DNA from: Gloeothece verrucosa PCC 7822
GTDB lineage: Bacteria; Cyanobacteriota; Cyanobacteriia; Cyanobacteriales; Microcystaceae
DNA: 64,000 nt
Reading direction: 5' to 3'
NCBI RefSeq assembly: GCF_000147335.1
Contig: NC_014501.1
Span: 1,426,001-1,490,000 of the forward strand
The position numbers were made by a program, and so were the translations under genes. Within the stretch, counting starts at the first letter, position 1. Every line of letters starts with the position of its first letter. A model generated the notes under the pieces. That model saw nothing but the letters and a program-made list of their open reading frames with translations, had not been told where the DNA came from and did not search any database. Of the stretch, positions 43,221 through 52,263 are shown one piece after another.

Positions 43221-43676
43221 ATGACTGTTCACTTAAAGCAAGAAATTGAAAAACTTTATGAGGAAGATTATGTTCTTTGGTTGGAGCAAACAGCAGAGCA
43301 AATCCGCCATAAGGATATAGATAATCTAGATTGGCAACATCTGCTCGAGGAGATAGAAGACTTGGGAAAATCTCAAAAAAATGCAGTAGAAAGTTATCTG
43401 CGTCAACTTCTCAAACACTTGCTTCTCTATCAATATTGGACTCAAGAAAGAGATTATTCTGGCGATGGATGGGCAGAGGAAATTGATAATTTTAGAAATG
43501 AATTAGAAATTTTGCTAGATTCTAAAACTTTATATAATTATGCCGCATCTATTCTTGAAGCCATTTATCAAAAAGCTAGGCGATCAGCTTTCAACAAAAC
43601 TAAACTAGATATTTTTCCTGCTGAATGTCCTTATACTCTAGAACAGGTTTTAGATATAGACTATCTTCCCGAATAA
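43221..43676 (+). CDS. DUF29 family protein
   Basis: A 151-residue protein matching DUF29: LYEEDYVLWLEQTAEQIR, DWQHLLEEIEDLGKSQKNAVESYL, LLKHLLLYQYW and a C-terminal FPAECPYTLEQVLDIDYLP. DUF29 proteins are abundant in cyanobacteria and of unknown function. AAAGG precedes the ATG; a GTG two codons upstream is also possible. Confidence 0.85.
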   Translation: MTVHLKQEIEKLYEEDYVLWLEQTAEQIRHKDIDNLDWQHLLEEIEDLGKSQKNAVESYLRQLLKHLLLYQYWTQERDYSGDGWAEEIDNFRNELEILLDSKTLYNYAASILEAIYQKARRSAFNKTKLDIFPAECPYTLEQVLDIDYLPE

Positions 43677-43709
43677 ACAAAATTATTAATAAAAATTTTC
43701 AATATTTCT

Positions 43710-43920
43710 CCCCCCTTAATAAGGCCCCCAGGGCTGTTTCGTTCTTTTGAAATGCTCTCAGGCTGAAGCCACTAGCTCACGAACGAAGCCTGCTCCCGGC
43801 TAAAAGGCTCATAATTCGTCAGATAGCCCGCGTAGGATTGCTCTGTCCGTAGAGCCTTTCCCTTCAGGGTTAGGGAATTTGAGAGAATGAAACAGCCCTG
43901 GGGGCCCTTAATAAGGGGGG
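43710..43920. mobile_element. MITE-like element with about 35-bp terminal inverted repeats
   Basis: The left end (CCCCCCTTAATAAGG, then CCCCCAGGGCTGTTTCGTTCT) is mirrored by the right end (AGAATGAAACAGCCCTGGGGG, then CCCTTAATAAGGGGGG). The match covers about 35 bases with three small differences. The 211-base element encodes no protein. The inner region has smaller hairpins (GGCTGAAGCC, and TCCGTAGAGC with CTTTCCCTTCAGGG). It was probably mobilised in trans by a transposase elsewhere in the genome. Confidence 0.65.
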
Positions 43921-43940
43921 CTAGGGGGGATCGCTCCCAA

Positions 43941-45134
43941 CTATTCAGGTAACTTATACTGTCCTACAATCCGTTTAGCATACTCCGGCACATGAGCCGC
44001 TAACTTTTCAGGATAATTACGCTTAACAAACAAATAATTACGAGTGTAATGAGAATCAATAGAAAACCGCGCATATTCTAACCCTTTCGGGCCAATTCTT
44101 TCGATCACCACACCCATTAACTTAGCCGCCCACATGGGAAGCGTTACCCCTTTATCATAAGCCGGAATACTATTCTGTACGGCTTGACGGCGATCGCCCG
44201 AAGACATCACCCCTTGAGTCTCAATCTGATCCCGTACCAGATCCAACATTTCGCGCCCGGTATCATTGCGGACAACAATCCACTGCCAACCAAAAGGGGC
44301 CCCCATATACCCCACCACCAAATCTGCTAACGAATTGACATAATCAAAACAACTCATACAAGAAGGGGCAAAAACATCCTTCAGTTTATTGGTTTTCAGC
44401 CCAAAGAAAGGAACCGTTTCAATCGATCCATCCTCATGTTTAAAATGGACGCGAAAATCTTGCATAAACTCATAATGCACCACCGTCTCCGGAGACTTAC
44501 TGGTAGTTTCGAGGAACTTTTGCAACCCTTCGCGGCTAACATTATCTACGCAGGGAGTCCCCAACACATAAAGCTTTTCTAAGCCTAACTGCTTTTCTAC
44601 TGCCCGCAGCGCTTGAATTTGACAGCCTACCCCAATAACTAATAAGCGCTTCATCCCCGACTGTTCAATTTGTTCTAAAACCGAAAGATTCGGGGAAAGA
44701 GTCGGTTTATTGACGCGGGCGGCTAAAATTTGTTCTGGAGTTGTGGCTAAAATAGGCATCGGTTGAAAACGATCTTCTTTGGTATTTTGCACACAAACAA
44801 CCCCCTCTACCATACCTCGGGTGAGCATCTCGCAGGCGATGGTACTAACGATCCCTGTCCACTGCGCCCCCTCAATAGGTTGTTTCTTCTTCGCCGCCAT
44901 CATTTCCTGATGGACACCAAAATACCAATCATCTTGACTCTCTAAATTTCGGCTACGTCCATGCGCTGCGGCTTCAAGTTCAGCAACTTGTTGATTGAGG
45001 AAAGCACAGGCTTCTTTGACGTAATGGATATAGTAAGTATCGCATAGTCCGCACTCGCTACAGAGTTCTTTAGCAGGGCGACGACTACCGGGTTTGAGGG
45101 CTTTAGCTTTTTTGTGAGGTGCGACAGATGTCAT
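43941..45134 (-). CDS. bciB: divinyl (proto)chlorophyllide 8-vinyl reductase, BciB type
   Basis: A 397-residue F420-hydrogenase beta-subunit-like (FrhB) protein. The iron-sulfur cysteines are in ELCSECGLCDTYYI, with further Cys in GVGCQIQALR, GTPCVDNVSREG and APSCMSCFDYVN. In cyanobacteria this family member (slr1923 type) reduces the 8-vinyl group of divinyl chlorophyll intermediates using ferredoxin, in chlorophyll a synthesis. An in-frame upstream ATG at 45170 would add 12 residues. FrhB paralogues exist, but full-length similarity to the BciB pattern favours this name. Confidence 0.85.
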   Translation of the reverse strand: MTSVAPHKKAKALKPGSRRPAKELCSECGLCDTYYIHYVKEACAFLNQQVAELEAAAHGRSRNLESQDDWYFGVHQEMMAAKKKQPIEGAQWTGIVSTIACEMLTRGMVEGVVCVQNTKEDRFQPMPILATTPEQILAARVNKPTLSPNLSVLEQIEQSGMKRLLVIGVGCQIQALRAVEKQLGLEKLYVLGTPCVDNVSREGLQKFLETTSKSPETVVHYEFMQDFRVHFKHEDGSIETVPFFGLKTNKLKDVFAPSCMSCFDYVNSLADLVVGYMGAPFGWQWIVVRNDTGREMLDLVRDQIETQGVMSSGDRRQAVQNSIPAYDKGVTLPMWAAKLMGVVIERIGPKGLEYARFSIDSHYTRNYLFVKRNYPEKLAAHVPEYAKRIVGQYKLPE

Positions 45135-45253
45135 GGAAAATGTGCTTTTCTTAGAAGTTTTTATGAACAATTCTTTACATTACCGTAGAACTGAGACTCA
45201 AGGGGAGCAATGTTAAAGAAGCGTAATGCTAGATGCTCCGAAGGGGCAAAGGG

Positions 45254-45286
45254 GAATGACTAATGACCAATAACTAATGACTAAAT
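45254..45286. repeat. short TAATGAC heptamer array upstream of psbK
   Basis: GAATGACTAATGACCAATAA followed by CTAATGACTAAA: about four imperfect heptamers of the same family as at 10971 and 49618. Confidence 0.7.
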
Positions 45287-45323
45287 AATCTGCTTGTCTT
45301 TAGAGAGCAGAGTGTCAAATCTA

Positions 45324-45332
45324 TGATAGAAT
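45324..45332 (+). promoter_or_regulatory. extended -10 of psbK
   Basis: TGATAGAAT (TGn followed by TAGAAT) lies about 45 bases before the psbK start, giving a short 5' leader. No consensus -35 at 17 bases. Confidence 0.4.
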
Positions 45333-45376
45333 GCCCCTTATCTATAAAACAATGTCTTGGGAAGGTACACAGATAC

Positions 45377-45514
45377 ATGGAACTGGCACTGCTGTTAGCA
45401 AAATTACCCGAAGCTTATCAAATCTTCGATCCTTTAGTCGATGTTTTACCTTTGATCCCTTTATTCTTTTTGTTGCTGGCCTTTGTTTGGCAAGCGGCTG
45501 TTGGATTCAAATAA
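45377..45514 (+). CDS. psbK: photosystem II reaction centre protein K
   Basis: A 45-residue precursor. The mature part [20 protein letters not shown] with [16 protein letters not shown] is the conserved PsbK sequence, with one transmembrane helix; the first 8 residues are the cleaved leader. PsbK is a low-mass subunit near CP43 and cytochrome b559. The frame extends upstream to 45323, but the ATG at 45377 gives the family's usual length. Confidence 0.95.
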   Translation: MELALLLAKLPEAYQIFDPLVDVLPLIPLFFLLLAFVWQAAVGFK

Positions 45515-45540
45515 ACGACTAAAATTAAACCCATTTAACC

Positions 45541-45576
45541 AAAAAAATAAAGGGTATTGGTGTTCCGATACCCTTT
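45541..45576 (-). terminator. hairpin terminator between psbK and the leftward gene
   Basis: AAAGGGTAT (45549-45557) pairs perfectly with ATACCCTTT (45568-45576). Read leftward it is followed by ATTTTTTT (AAAAAAAT at 45541-45548), so it ends the transcript from 45629-46393 and probably also psbK. Confidence 0.75.
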
Positions 45577-45628
45577 AAAACATATAGATCAAGGAGAAAA
45601 AAACTTTTAAATTATTTTGACCAGTCAA

Positions 45629-46393
45629 TTAAAATAAATTACGGTTGAAAAATTTATTTAATATAGAAGAAGATTCAGGTTGATGAGTCGGTTCAGAATT
45701 CCCCGAGGAGTCAAGAGAATTATTGCTTATAGATTTATTAGAATTTTTAAAATCTTGATGCCATAAAGGAATATTGACATCAGTTTTCTTGGCATAAATT
45801 GTGACTTTTTTTACCAGAGGCAGTCTAGCTTCTATTAATTTGTTCCGAATGCTCTCTACAGTTTTATCTTGAACAAGAGCATAATGTGCTTCTAATAAAA
45901 TTTGTAAATATCCCCGGTCTAATCTCAGTTCAGCCGCGATATCTTTCGGTTCTAATTCTTGATTTAATAATTCTAAAATAGCCGCCACTTCTCCGCGTTT
46001 TGCCCGCAGTTCTAGACTGACTTCTTCGGGTTCTATTTCATCAGTCTTAGCAGATAAAATATGAGTAAATTCTGCTATACGATTTGTATGTTCGTCTAGA
46101 GTAATTGATGCCTGCCAAGCGGCTGTATCAGAGCCTTCTACCGAAGCTTCTAACTCTAATTTATGCACGATTTCAAGGCGTAAACTGGTAATTTCCTCTT
46201 TAATAAAAGGAATCAATTTATGCTGATTGGGAACTTGTCCGTGTTTTCCTTCCAGCTTCAGTTGTAGGCAATTATCTTCAAGAGTAGCGACGACAATTTG
46301 AACCTTTTTAAAAGCCAAACTTTGATTAAGCAGATTAAGGATCGCGTTAGCATCTCCCTGTTTAGCTTGATGCAAAAGAGAAACTTGACTCAT
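45629..46393 (-). CDS. conserved cyanobacterial protein with duplicated module
   Basis: A 254-residue protein built of two related modules. Module 1 is LLHQAKQGDANAILNLLNQS, LQLKLEGK and an IVHKLELEASV strand. Module 2 is LRAKRGEVAAILELLNQELE, LQILLEAH and VKKVTIYAKKTDVNIPLWHQ. The tail is Ser/Asn rich. Similar modules occur in many cyanobacterial proteins of unknown function. The frame is open to 46522, but the ATG at 46393 starts at the conserved region. Confidence 0.65.
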   Translation of the reverse strand: MSQVSLLHQAKQGDANAILNLLNQSLAFKKVQIVVATLEDNCLQLKLEGKHGQVPNQHKLIPFIKEEITSLRLEIVHKLELEASVEGSDTAAWQASITLDEHTNRIAEFTHILSAKTDEIEPEEVSLELRAKRGEVAAILELLNQELEPKDIAAELRLDRGYLQILLEAHYALVQDKTVESIRNKLIEARLPLVKKVTIYAKKTDVNIPLWHQDFKNSNKSISNNSLDSSGNSEPTHQPESSSILNKFFNRNLF

Positions 46394-46500
46394 AATACTC
46401 AAATATATAATTTTTAATCCGGTCTTACTCTTAAGATTCCCTTTTTTAAACTTAAACTTGAACCTGAACAGGGATTTTGTTTGAAAAATTGTAAAATCAA

Positions 46501-46518
46501 GTAGGGGAAATCCCCTAC
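46501..46518 (-). terminator. hairpin after ddl
   Basis: GTAGGGG-AAAT-CCCCTAC is a perfect 7-bp stem. Read leftward it is followed by TTGATTTT, a modest T-run. It lies 18 bases beyond the ddl stop. Confidence 0.5.
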
Positions 46519-46535
46519 TCAAACAGAAAAATTTT

Positions 46536-47591
46536 TTATTGACAACGTTCTAAAGCCAACTGAATTAACTGATCAACCAATTGAGGGAACTGAATCCCAG
46601 AGGCTTCCCAAAGTTGAGGATACATACTAAAAGCCGTAAATCCCGGTAAAGTATTAATCTCATTAATTAGCACTTCCCCAGTCTTTTCCACATAGAAGAA
46701 GTCTACCCGCGCCAAGCCGGCAGCATCCACCGCCGCAAAGGCAGATAAAGACATTTCTTGAATTTGAGCCGCTATTTGAGGGGGAATGGGAGCAGGGATT
46801 AATAATTGGGCGCGTCCATCAGTATATTTAGTTTCATAGTCATAAAAATCACTATTAAAGGTAATTTCGCCGACGATAGAGGCTTTAGGATTATCATTGC
46901 CTAAAACGGCACATTCTACCTCTCTAGCACTCACGCCAGCCTCCACAATAATGCGTCTGTCATAACTAGCGGCGGCATCGAGGGCAGTTTCTAATTCCGA
47001 ACGAGTTCGCGCTTTGGCAATGCCTACAGATGAACCTAAATTAGCCGGTTTGACGAAACAGGGATAACCTAAAGTTTGTTCAATTTCATCCCCGAGTTTA
47101 GGAAAGACGCAGGAATTAGACCAAATTTGAGCGCGAGTCAGAGTCATATAAGGCACTTGAGGCAACCCGGCCTGCTTAAAGGCGGTTTTCATGGCAATTT
47201 TATCCATTCCCACAGCCGAACCTAATACACCGCTACCCACATAGGGAACTTGCATCAAGGTGAGTAACCCTTGTAAGGTGCCGTCTTCCCCATTAGGACC
47301 ATGCAAAATGGGAAACCACACATCTACTTCATTCACACTTGGGGGAAATTGCCAAAGTCCAACGGAGTCATCGCTTTCTGTGGAGAGGGGTTTTCCTGAC
47401 TCTAAAACCGCTTGGGCAATTTCTGGAGCTTGCCAACAGCCATCCTTTCGAATATAAATAGGGATAAGTTGGTACTTGGTCGCATTTGTTTCGGAACTCA
47501 GGGCTTTGGCTATAGCTTTTGCCGAATTGATCGAGACTTCGTGTTCTCCTGAACGTCCGCCAAATAATAATCCAACCCGCAATTTGCTCAT
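46536..47591 (-). CDS. ddl: D-alanine--D-alanine ligase
   Basis: A 351-residue ATP-grasp enzyme. [17 protein letters not shown] is at the N-terminus, then [29 protein letters not shown], and [17 protein letters not shown] at the metal site. It makes the D-Ala-D-Ala dipeptide for peptidoglycan. The ATG at 47591 with GGGAG about 7 bases upstream gives the family's standard start; an upstream in-frame ATG at 47669 would add 26 residues without support. Confidence 0.93.
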   Translation of the reverse strand: MSKLRVGLLFGGRSGEHEVSINSAKAIAKALSSETNATKYQLIPIYIRKDGCWQAPEIAQAVLESGKPLSTESDDSVGLWQFPPSVNEVDVWFPILHGPNGEDGTLQGLLTLMQVPYVGSGVLGSAVGMDKIAMKTAFKQAGLPQVPYMTLTRAQIWSNSCVFPKLGDEIEQTLGYPCFVKPANLGSSVGIAKARTRSELETALDAAASYDRRIIVEAGVSAREVECAVLGNDNPKASIVGEITFNSDFYDYETKYTDGRAQLLIPAPIPPQIAAQIQEMSLSAFAAVDAAGLARVDFFYVEKTGEVLINEINTLPGFTAFSMYPQLWEASGIQFPQLVDQLIQLALERCQ

Positions 47592-47717
47592 GGCTATCTC
47601 CCTAACTGTTGCTAAATTAATTAGGGGATAGAGTATCATATTAGCGACCCCTAAACTACCGGCAGCCAAAAGTTCCTCGCTGTTATTAAAATTAAATTTC
47701 TACTGCTTAGTCCTCAG

Positions 47718-48077
47718 TTAATTCGGTTGAATCGGCTGTTTTTTGCCTTCGTGATCAACGCTAACAAAAGTAATTTTTGTTTCGAATAGTATAAGGTCAT
47801 GTTGCTGATCATCTCGGGTGCCAAAAACTTTCACACTGTACTGTACAGAAGTTTTTCCTAGATGATGGCAAGTGACAGAAAACTTTAAAATTTCACCATT
47901 ACTCACGGCATGACGAAAGATCACATTGTCTAAAGCGATGGTGAGAAACTGATGACCCGGAAATTCTAAGTTTGCCGTAATATAAGAGAATTCATCAATC
48001 CACTTTAATAAATTCCCACCAAATAAATTACCGTAGTGATTTAAGTGTTCGGGCAGCACTAGCTTATAGTAATCCAT
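47718..48077 (-). CDS. hotdog-fold acyl-CoA thioesterase (YciA-like)
   Basis: A 119-residue single hotdog domain. VLPEHLNHYGNLFGGNLLKW with IDE is the conserved active-site helix of acyl-CoA thioesterases of the YciA/BACH type; ALDNVIFRHAVSNGEILKFS follows. It would hydrolyse acyl-CoA in the cytosol. The substrate chain length cannot be told. It is slightly short for the family but complete. It is divergent from urtA. Confidence 0.8.
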   Translation of the reverse strand: MDYYKLVLPEHLNHYGNLFGGNLLKWIDEFSYITANLEFPGHQFLTIALDNVIFRHAVSNGEILKFSVTCHHLGKTSVQYSVKVFGTRDDQQHDLILFETKITFVSVDHEGKKQPIQPN

Positions 48078-48153
48078 GTTAGAATTCGTCTCTTGTATTC
48101 AACTTATTATTGCCAAACTCTGAGAATTTTTTCGAGTTAAGTTTTAATATACT

Positions 48154-48195
48154 GTATCCAATGTTACAATTTTTCGGTTAACCTAGTTTTACCAT
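48154..48195 (+). promoter_or_regulatory. NtcA-activated class II promoter of urtABCDE
   Basis: GTATCCAATGTTAC (48154-48167) fits the NtcA consensus GTA-N8-TAC exactly. It is followed, after a 22-base spacer, by a TACCAT -10 box (48190-48195, TAN3T). This is the textbook arrangement of NtcA-dependent nitrogen-control promoters, so urea uptake should be induced when combined nitrogen is scarce. The leader to the urtA ATG is about 70 bases. Confidence 0.85.
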
Positions 48196-48272
48196 ACAAT
48201 CTCTGATTATTCTGTTCGTCAGTGACATCATTCTCGAGAAAGATCTACATAAGAGGTTAATCCAAAAGCATT

Positions 48273-49613
48273 ATGGCTCAAGAACTAGGTAGAAGAAAAT
48301 TTTTATTGTATGGTTCAGGTGCATTTATAGCCAGCTTACTCCTCAAAGGTTGTACCGGAAGCGATACCACGACAACCTCCTCAACTCCCTCTGCTACCTC
48401 TAACCAAACTGCCGCTAATACAGGGAAAACGGCGGCGAGTGGCGATACCATTAAAGTCGGTCTTCTCCACTCTCTGAGTGGCACAATGGCCATTAGTGAA
48501 ACGACCGTTGTCGAAGCTGAAGAATTGGCGATCGAAGAAATTAATGCCGCCGGTGGGGTATTAGGTAAAAAAATAGAAGTCATTAAAGAAGATGGGGCTT
48601 CTGACTGGCCGACTTTTGCTGAAAAAGCCACTAAACTGATCGATCAAGATAAAGTTGCTACCATTTTCGGCTGTTGGACTTCTGCCAGTCGGAAAGCGGT
48701 TTTACCGGTCTTTGAAGCGAAAAATCATTTGTTGTGGTATCCTGTCCAATACGAAGGACAAGAATGTTCTAAAAATGTTTTTTATACCGGTGCAGCCCCT
48801 AATCAACAAATTGAACCGGCTGTAGATTGGTTATTAAAAAATAAAGGGAAAAAGTTTTTTTTAGTCGGTTCTGACTATGTTTTTCCTCGTACCGCTAACA
48901 CCATTATCAAGGAACAGTTAAAGGCTAAAGGCGGCGAAACCGTAGGGGAAGATTACTTACCTTTAGGCAATACAGAAGTGACCGCTATTATTACGAAAAT
49001 TAAAGCGGCTTTACCGGATGGGGGAGTCATTTTTAATACCCTTAACGGAGATAGTAATGTGGCATTCTTTAAACAACTACAAGCCGCAGGACTAAAACCC
49101 GATAAATATCCTGTTATGTCTGTTAGTATTGCCGAAGAAGAAGTGCGACAAATTGGGCCAGAATATTTAGCCGGTCAATATGCCAGTTGGAATTATTTCC
49201 AAACCGTTGATACTCCCACCAATAAAAAGTTTGTGGAAGCATTTAAAGCTAAATATGGCCAAGACCGGGTAACCAATGACCCGATGGAAGCGGCTTATAT
49301 TATGGTTTATTTGTGGAAACAAGCAGTAGAAAAAGCCAAAACCGCCAATGATTTAGATAAGGTTCGCCTGGCAGCCGTTGGTCAAGAATTTGAAGCCCCA
49401 GAAGGCAAAGTGAAAATTTTTCCGAATCATCATATTTCTAAGACTGTCAGAATTGGTCAAGTGAAAGATGATGGAATGTTTGACATTGTTTGGTCAAGTG
49501 AAGGACCGGTTAAACCGATTCCTTGGAATCAATATGTTCCTGAAACTAAGGGGTACGCCTGCGACTGGACTGATCCTAAGAAAGGCGGCAAGTATAAAAC
49601 TGATAAAGTTTAA
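48273..49613 (+). CDS. urtA: urea ABC transporter substrate-binding protein UrtA
   Basis: A 446-residue lipoprotein with an [20 protein letters not shown] signal (twin Arg, followed by the lipobox Cys). Then a type I periplasmic binding fold of the amide-urea family ([56 protein letters not shown]). It binds urea in the periplasm for UrtBC. First gene of urtABCDE behind the NtcA promoter. Confidence 0.95.
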   Translation: MAQELGRRKFLLYGSGAFIASLLLKGCTGSDTTTTSSTPSATSNQTAANTGKTAASGDTIKVGLLHSLSGTMAISETTVVEAEELAIEEINAAGGVLGKKIEVIKEDGASDWPTFAEKATKLIDQDKVATIFGCWTSASRKAVLPVFEAKNHLLWYPVQYEGQECSKNVFYTGAAPNQQIEPAVDWLLKNKGKKFFLVGSDYVFPRTANTIIKEQLKAKGGETVGEDYLPLGNTEVTAIITKIKAALPDGGVIFNTLNGDSNVAFFKQLQAAGLKPDKYPVMSVSIAEEEVRQIGPEYLAGQYASWNYFQTVDTPTNKKFVEAFKAKYGQDRVTNDPMEAAYIMVYLWKQAVEKAKTANDLDKVRLAAVGQEFEAPEGKVKIFPNHHISKTVRIGQVKDDGMFDIVWSSEGPVKPIPWNQYVPETKGYACDWTDPKKGGKYKTDKV

Positions 49614-49617
49614 TAAT

Positions 49618-49860
49618 CATTAGTCATTGGTCATGGGTCATTAGTCATTACTCATTAGTCATTGGTCATTAGTTATTAGTCGTTGGTAATTAGTTAATAT
49701 TCATTAGTCATCAGTTAAGAGTAAAACACGTTAATAAATAATGAGTAATGCTTAACCTGTGATCAGTCACTAACAACTAAGGGCTAACAACTAAGGACTA
49801 ACAACTAATGACTAAAGACTAAAGACTAAAAGGACTAACAACTAATGACTAAGGACTAAA
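49618..49860. repeat. long degenerate heptamer array between urtA and urtB
   Basis: About 240 bases are almost wholly built of TAGTCAT/TAATGAC-type heptamers: first in TCATTAGTCATTGG orientation, then ACTAACAACTAATGACTAA. The last unit, ACTAAGGACTAAA, brings an AAGGA about 6 bases before the urtB ATG. The array adds a large spacer inside the operon. Confidence 0.85.
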
Positions 49861-51027
49861 ATGTTACAAATAATAGAAGGTTTATTTAACGGAATTAGTA
49901 TAGGTTCAGTATTACTGATCGCCGCCCTCGGACTAGCCATCGTTTTTGGACTCATGGGAGTGATTAATCTTGCTCACGGGGAATTGATGATGTTAGGCGC
50001 TTATACGACTTTTGTGGTGCAAAATGGCTTTAAAGTTTTAGGCGATCCTTGGTTTAATTATTACATCTTTTTTGCCTTACCGTTGGCTTTTTTAGTAGCC
50101 GCCTTAACGGGGTTACTTTTAGAAAGAGGAGTGATTCGTTTTCTCTATGGGCGACCATTAGAAACTTTATTAGCCACTTGGGGAGTGAGTCTCATTTTAC
50201 AGCAATTTGTCCGCAGTGTAAGCTGGCTTTTAGTGATTAGTATTGTTGTCTTTTGCGGCTTATTTTTTGTGTCTTGGTGGGTCTTGAAAAATCGCCCCAA
50301 TTGGGACAGCATAAAACCCCGAGTGATCGCTATTACTCTCCCGCTTTCTTTAGCCATTGCTACGGTTAGCGGCATAGCCATCAACCAAACGGAACAACTC
50401 GCTTTAATCAAGCCTTGGTTTAGTGCTAGAAATGTTGATGTAACTGCCCCTAAATGGTTACGAGGTGGGCTACCTATCGGCAGTTTTCAGATGCCCTATA
50501 CAAGGATATTTATTATCATTTTGACGATTCTTTGTGTGGTAGGAATTTATTGGTTTTTAAATCGTTCTATATGGGGCTTACGCATTAGGGCAGTGACGCA
50601 AAATCGGACCATGAGTGCTTGTTTAGGTATCCCGACAAATCGCGTGGATGCTTTAACATTTGCTTTGGGTTCTGGGTTAGCGGGAATTGCTGGCTGTGGG
50701 ATTAGTTTTTTAGGTTCAGTAGGTCCTAATACAGGACAAAATTATATTGTAGATACTTTTATGGTAGTGGTGGTTGGTGGGGTCGGTAATTTGTTAGGAA
50801 CGATTATTGCGGCTTTAGTAATTGGCATTCTAAACTATCTCATCGGTTCCGGTACCTTAGCCTTAATTTTAATGCCGATTGAACCGTTAAAAGGGTTAAC
50901 AGATATCTTGACTTTTTTTGCCACAAGTAGTATGGCAAAAGTGATGATTTTTGTGCTAATTATTGCCTTTTTACAAATAAAACCGGCTGGACTCTTTCCT
51001 CAAAAAGGACGCACAGCAGAACTGTAA
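49861..51027 (+). CDS. urtB: urea ABC transporter permease UrtB
   Basis: A 388-residue LivH-type permease with about eight or nine hydrophobic helices. MGVINLAHGELMMLGAYTTF and FALGSGLAGIAGCGISFLGS are the conserved blocks, and GGVGNLLGTIIAALVIGILN is the C-terminal signature. It forms the membrane channel with UrtC. It is separated from urtA by the heptamer array. Confidence 0.93.
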   Translation: MLQIIEGLFNGISIGSVLLIAALGLAIVFGLMGVINLAHGELMMLGAYTTFVVQNGFKVLGDPWFNYYIFFALPLAFLVAALTGLLLERGVIRFLYGRPLETLLATWGVSLILQQFVRSVSWLLVISIVVFCGLFFVSWWVLKNRPNWDSIKPRVIAITLPLSLAIATVSGIAINQTEQLALIKPWFSARNVDVTAPKWLRGGLPIGSFQMPYTRIFIIILTILCVVGIYWFLNRSIWGLRIRAVTQNRTMSACLGIPTNRVDALTFALGSGLAGIAGCGISFLGSVGPNTGQNYIVDTFMVVVVGGVGNLLGTIIAALVIGILNYLIGSGTLALILMPIEPLKGLTDILTFFATSSMAKVMIFVLIIAFLQIKPAGLFPQKGRTAEL

Positions 51028-51051
51028 ATGATGAAGTGTTAAAGAATAAAA

Positions 51052-52209
51052 ATGTTAACTGTAGATGTTTCACCCAAAAAGGAAGAAGTTAAAAAGCGTC
51101 AACGTCAATTCCTGTTAGAGGGAGCCATTATAGGAGGTGTTGCTCTTATTTTAGCTCTGTTGATGCCTTTTATCCTTTCACAATTTAGGCTCAAATTATT
51201 AGGACGATTTTTATCACTCTGTCTAGCCGCATTAGGCATTGATTTAATCTGGGGATATACCGGGCTTTTAAGTTTAGGTCATGGCATCTTTTTTGCCCTT
51301 GGGGGGTATGGGTTAGCCATGTACCTCAATTTACAACTCCCTGCCGGACAACTGCCAGAATTTTTTACCCTTTATGGAGTGACCAAACTGCCGCTATTTT
51401 GGCAACCTTTTCATTCATTATTTTTTACGGTTATCGCCATTATTGTCATTCCTAGTTTGGTGGCGGGTTTATTGGGTTATCTAATTTTCCGCAATCGAAT
51501 TAAAGGGGTATATTTCTCCATTTTAACACAAGCGGCTTTATTAGTTTTCTTCAACTTTTTTAATGGACAACAACAATTAATTAATGGAACTAATGGATTA
51601 AAAACCGACACTCAAACCCTTTTCGGGGCTTTAGTCGGTTCGGATGGCGTTCAATTAGTTTTTTATGAATTAACCATCTTGTGTTTAATTCTGGTTTATT
51701 TACTCTGTCGCTGGTTAACAAGTGGACGGTTTGGACGGTTATTAAAAGCTATTCGAGATGATGAAATTCGGGTTAGATTTTCCGGATATGACCCCACCGG
51801 TTTTAAAGTAGTAGTTTTTGCGATTTCTGGGGCCATTGCTGGCATTTCTGGGGCCTTATATACAGTCCAAAGCGGCATTATTGCCCCGAGTCCCTCCTTA
51901 GAAGTTGCCTTCTCAATTGAAATGGTTATTTGGGTAGCGGTAGGAGGTCGAGGAACCTTAATTGGTGCTATCGTAGGAACCCTATTAGTCAACTGGGGCA
52001 AAACTTTTTTAAGTGAACAATTTCCCGAGATTTGGCTATTCTTCCAAGGGGCATTATTCTTAATTGTCGTGACGGTACTTCCCGCAGGAATCATCGGAGG
52101 ACTAGACAAAATTCGCTCCCTATTCGGTTGGCAAAAACGCCTAGTCACTTATCCCGCTATTGATGAAAATCCCGAAGTTCAACAAGAAAAAGAAAAAATC
52201 ATCGATTAA
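51052..52209 (+). CDS. urtC: urea ABC transporter permease UrtC
   Basis: A 385-residue LivM-type permease: DLIWGYTGLLSLGHGIFFAL, the EAA-like RAIRDDEIRVRFSGYDPTGF, and GAIAGISGALYTVQSGIIAP. About nine hydrophobic helices are present, with a charged C-terminal tail. It starts 25 bases after urtB and partners UrtB. Confidence 0.93.
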   Translation: MLTVDVSPKKEEVKKRQRQFLLEGAIIGGVALILALLMPFILSQFRLKLLGRFLSLCLAALGIDLIWGYTGLLSLGHGIFFALGGYGLAMYLNLQLPAGQLPEFFTLYGVTKLPLFWQPFHSLFFTVIAIIVIPSLVAGLLGYLIFRNRIKGVYFSILTQAALLVFFNFFNGQQQLINGTNGLKTDTQTLFGALVGSDGVQLVFYELTILCLILVYLLCRWLTSGRFGRLLKAIRDDEIRVRFSGYDPTGFKVVVFAISGAIAGISGALYTVQSGIIAPSPSLEVAFSIEMVIWVAVGGRGTLIGAIVGTLLVNWGKTFLSEQFPEIWLFFQGALFLIVVTVLPAGIIGGLDKIRSLFGWQKRLVTYPAIDENPEVQQEKEKIID

Positions 52210-52263
52210 ACCTCTAATTGATCCCGATTCATCTGCATTCATTTGTGGAAAAATATCAAAACC

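Noticed and set aside
46394..46522. N-terminal extension of the duplicated-module protein
   Set aside because: The extra 43 codons are Phe/Lys-rich noncoding-like sequence. The conserved module begins right after the ATG at 46393.
49618..49860. CRISPR array
   Set aside because: Units are 7 bases long and have no unique spacers; this is a heptamer-type repeat.
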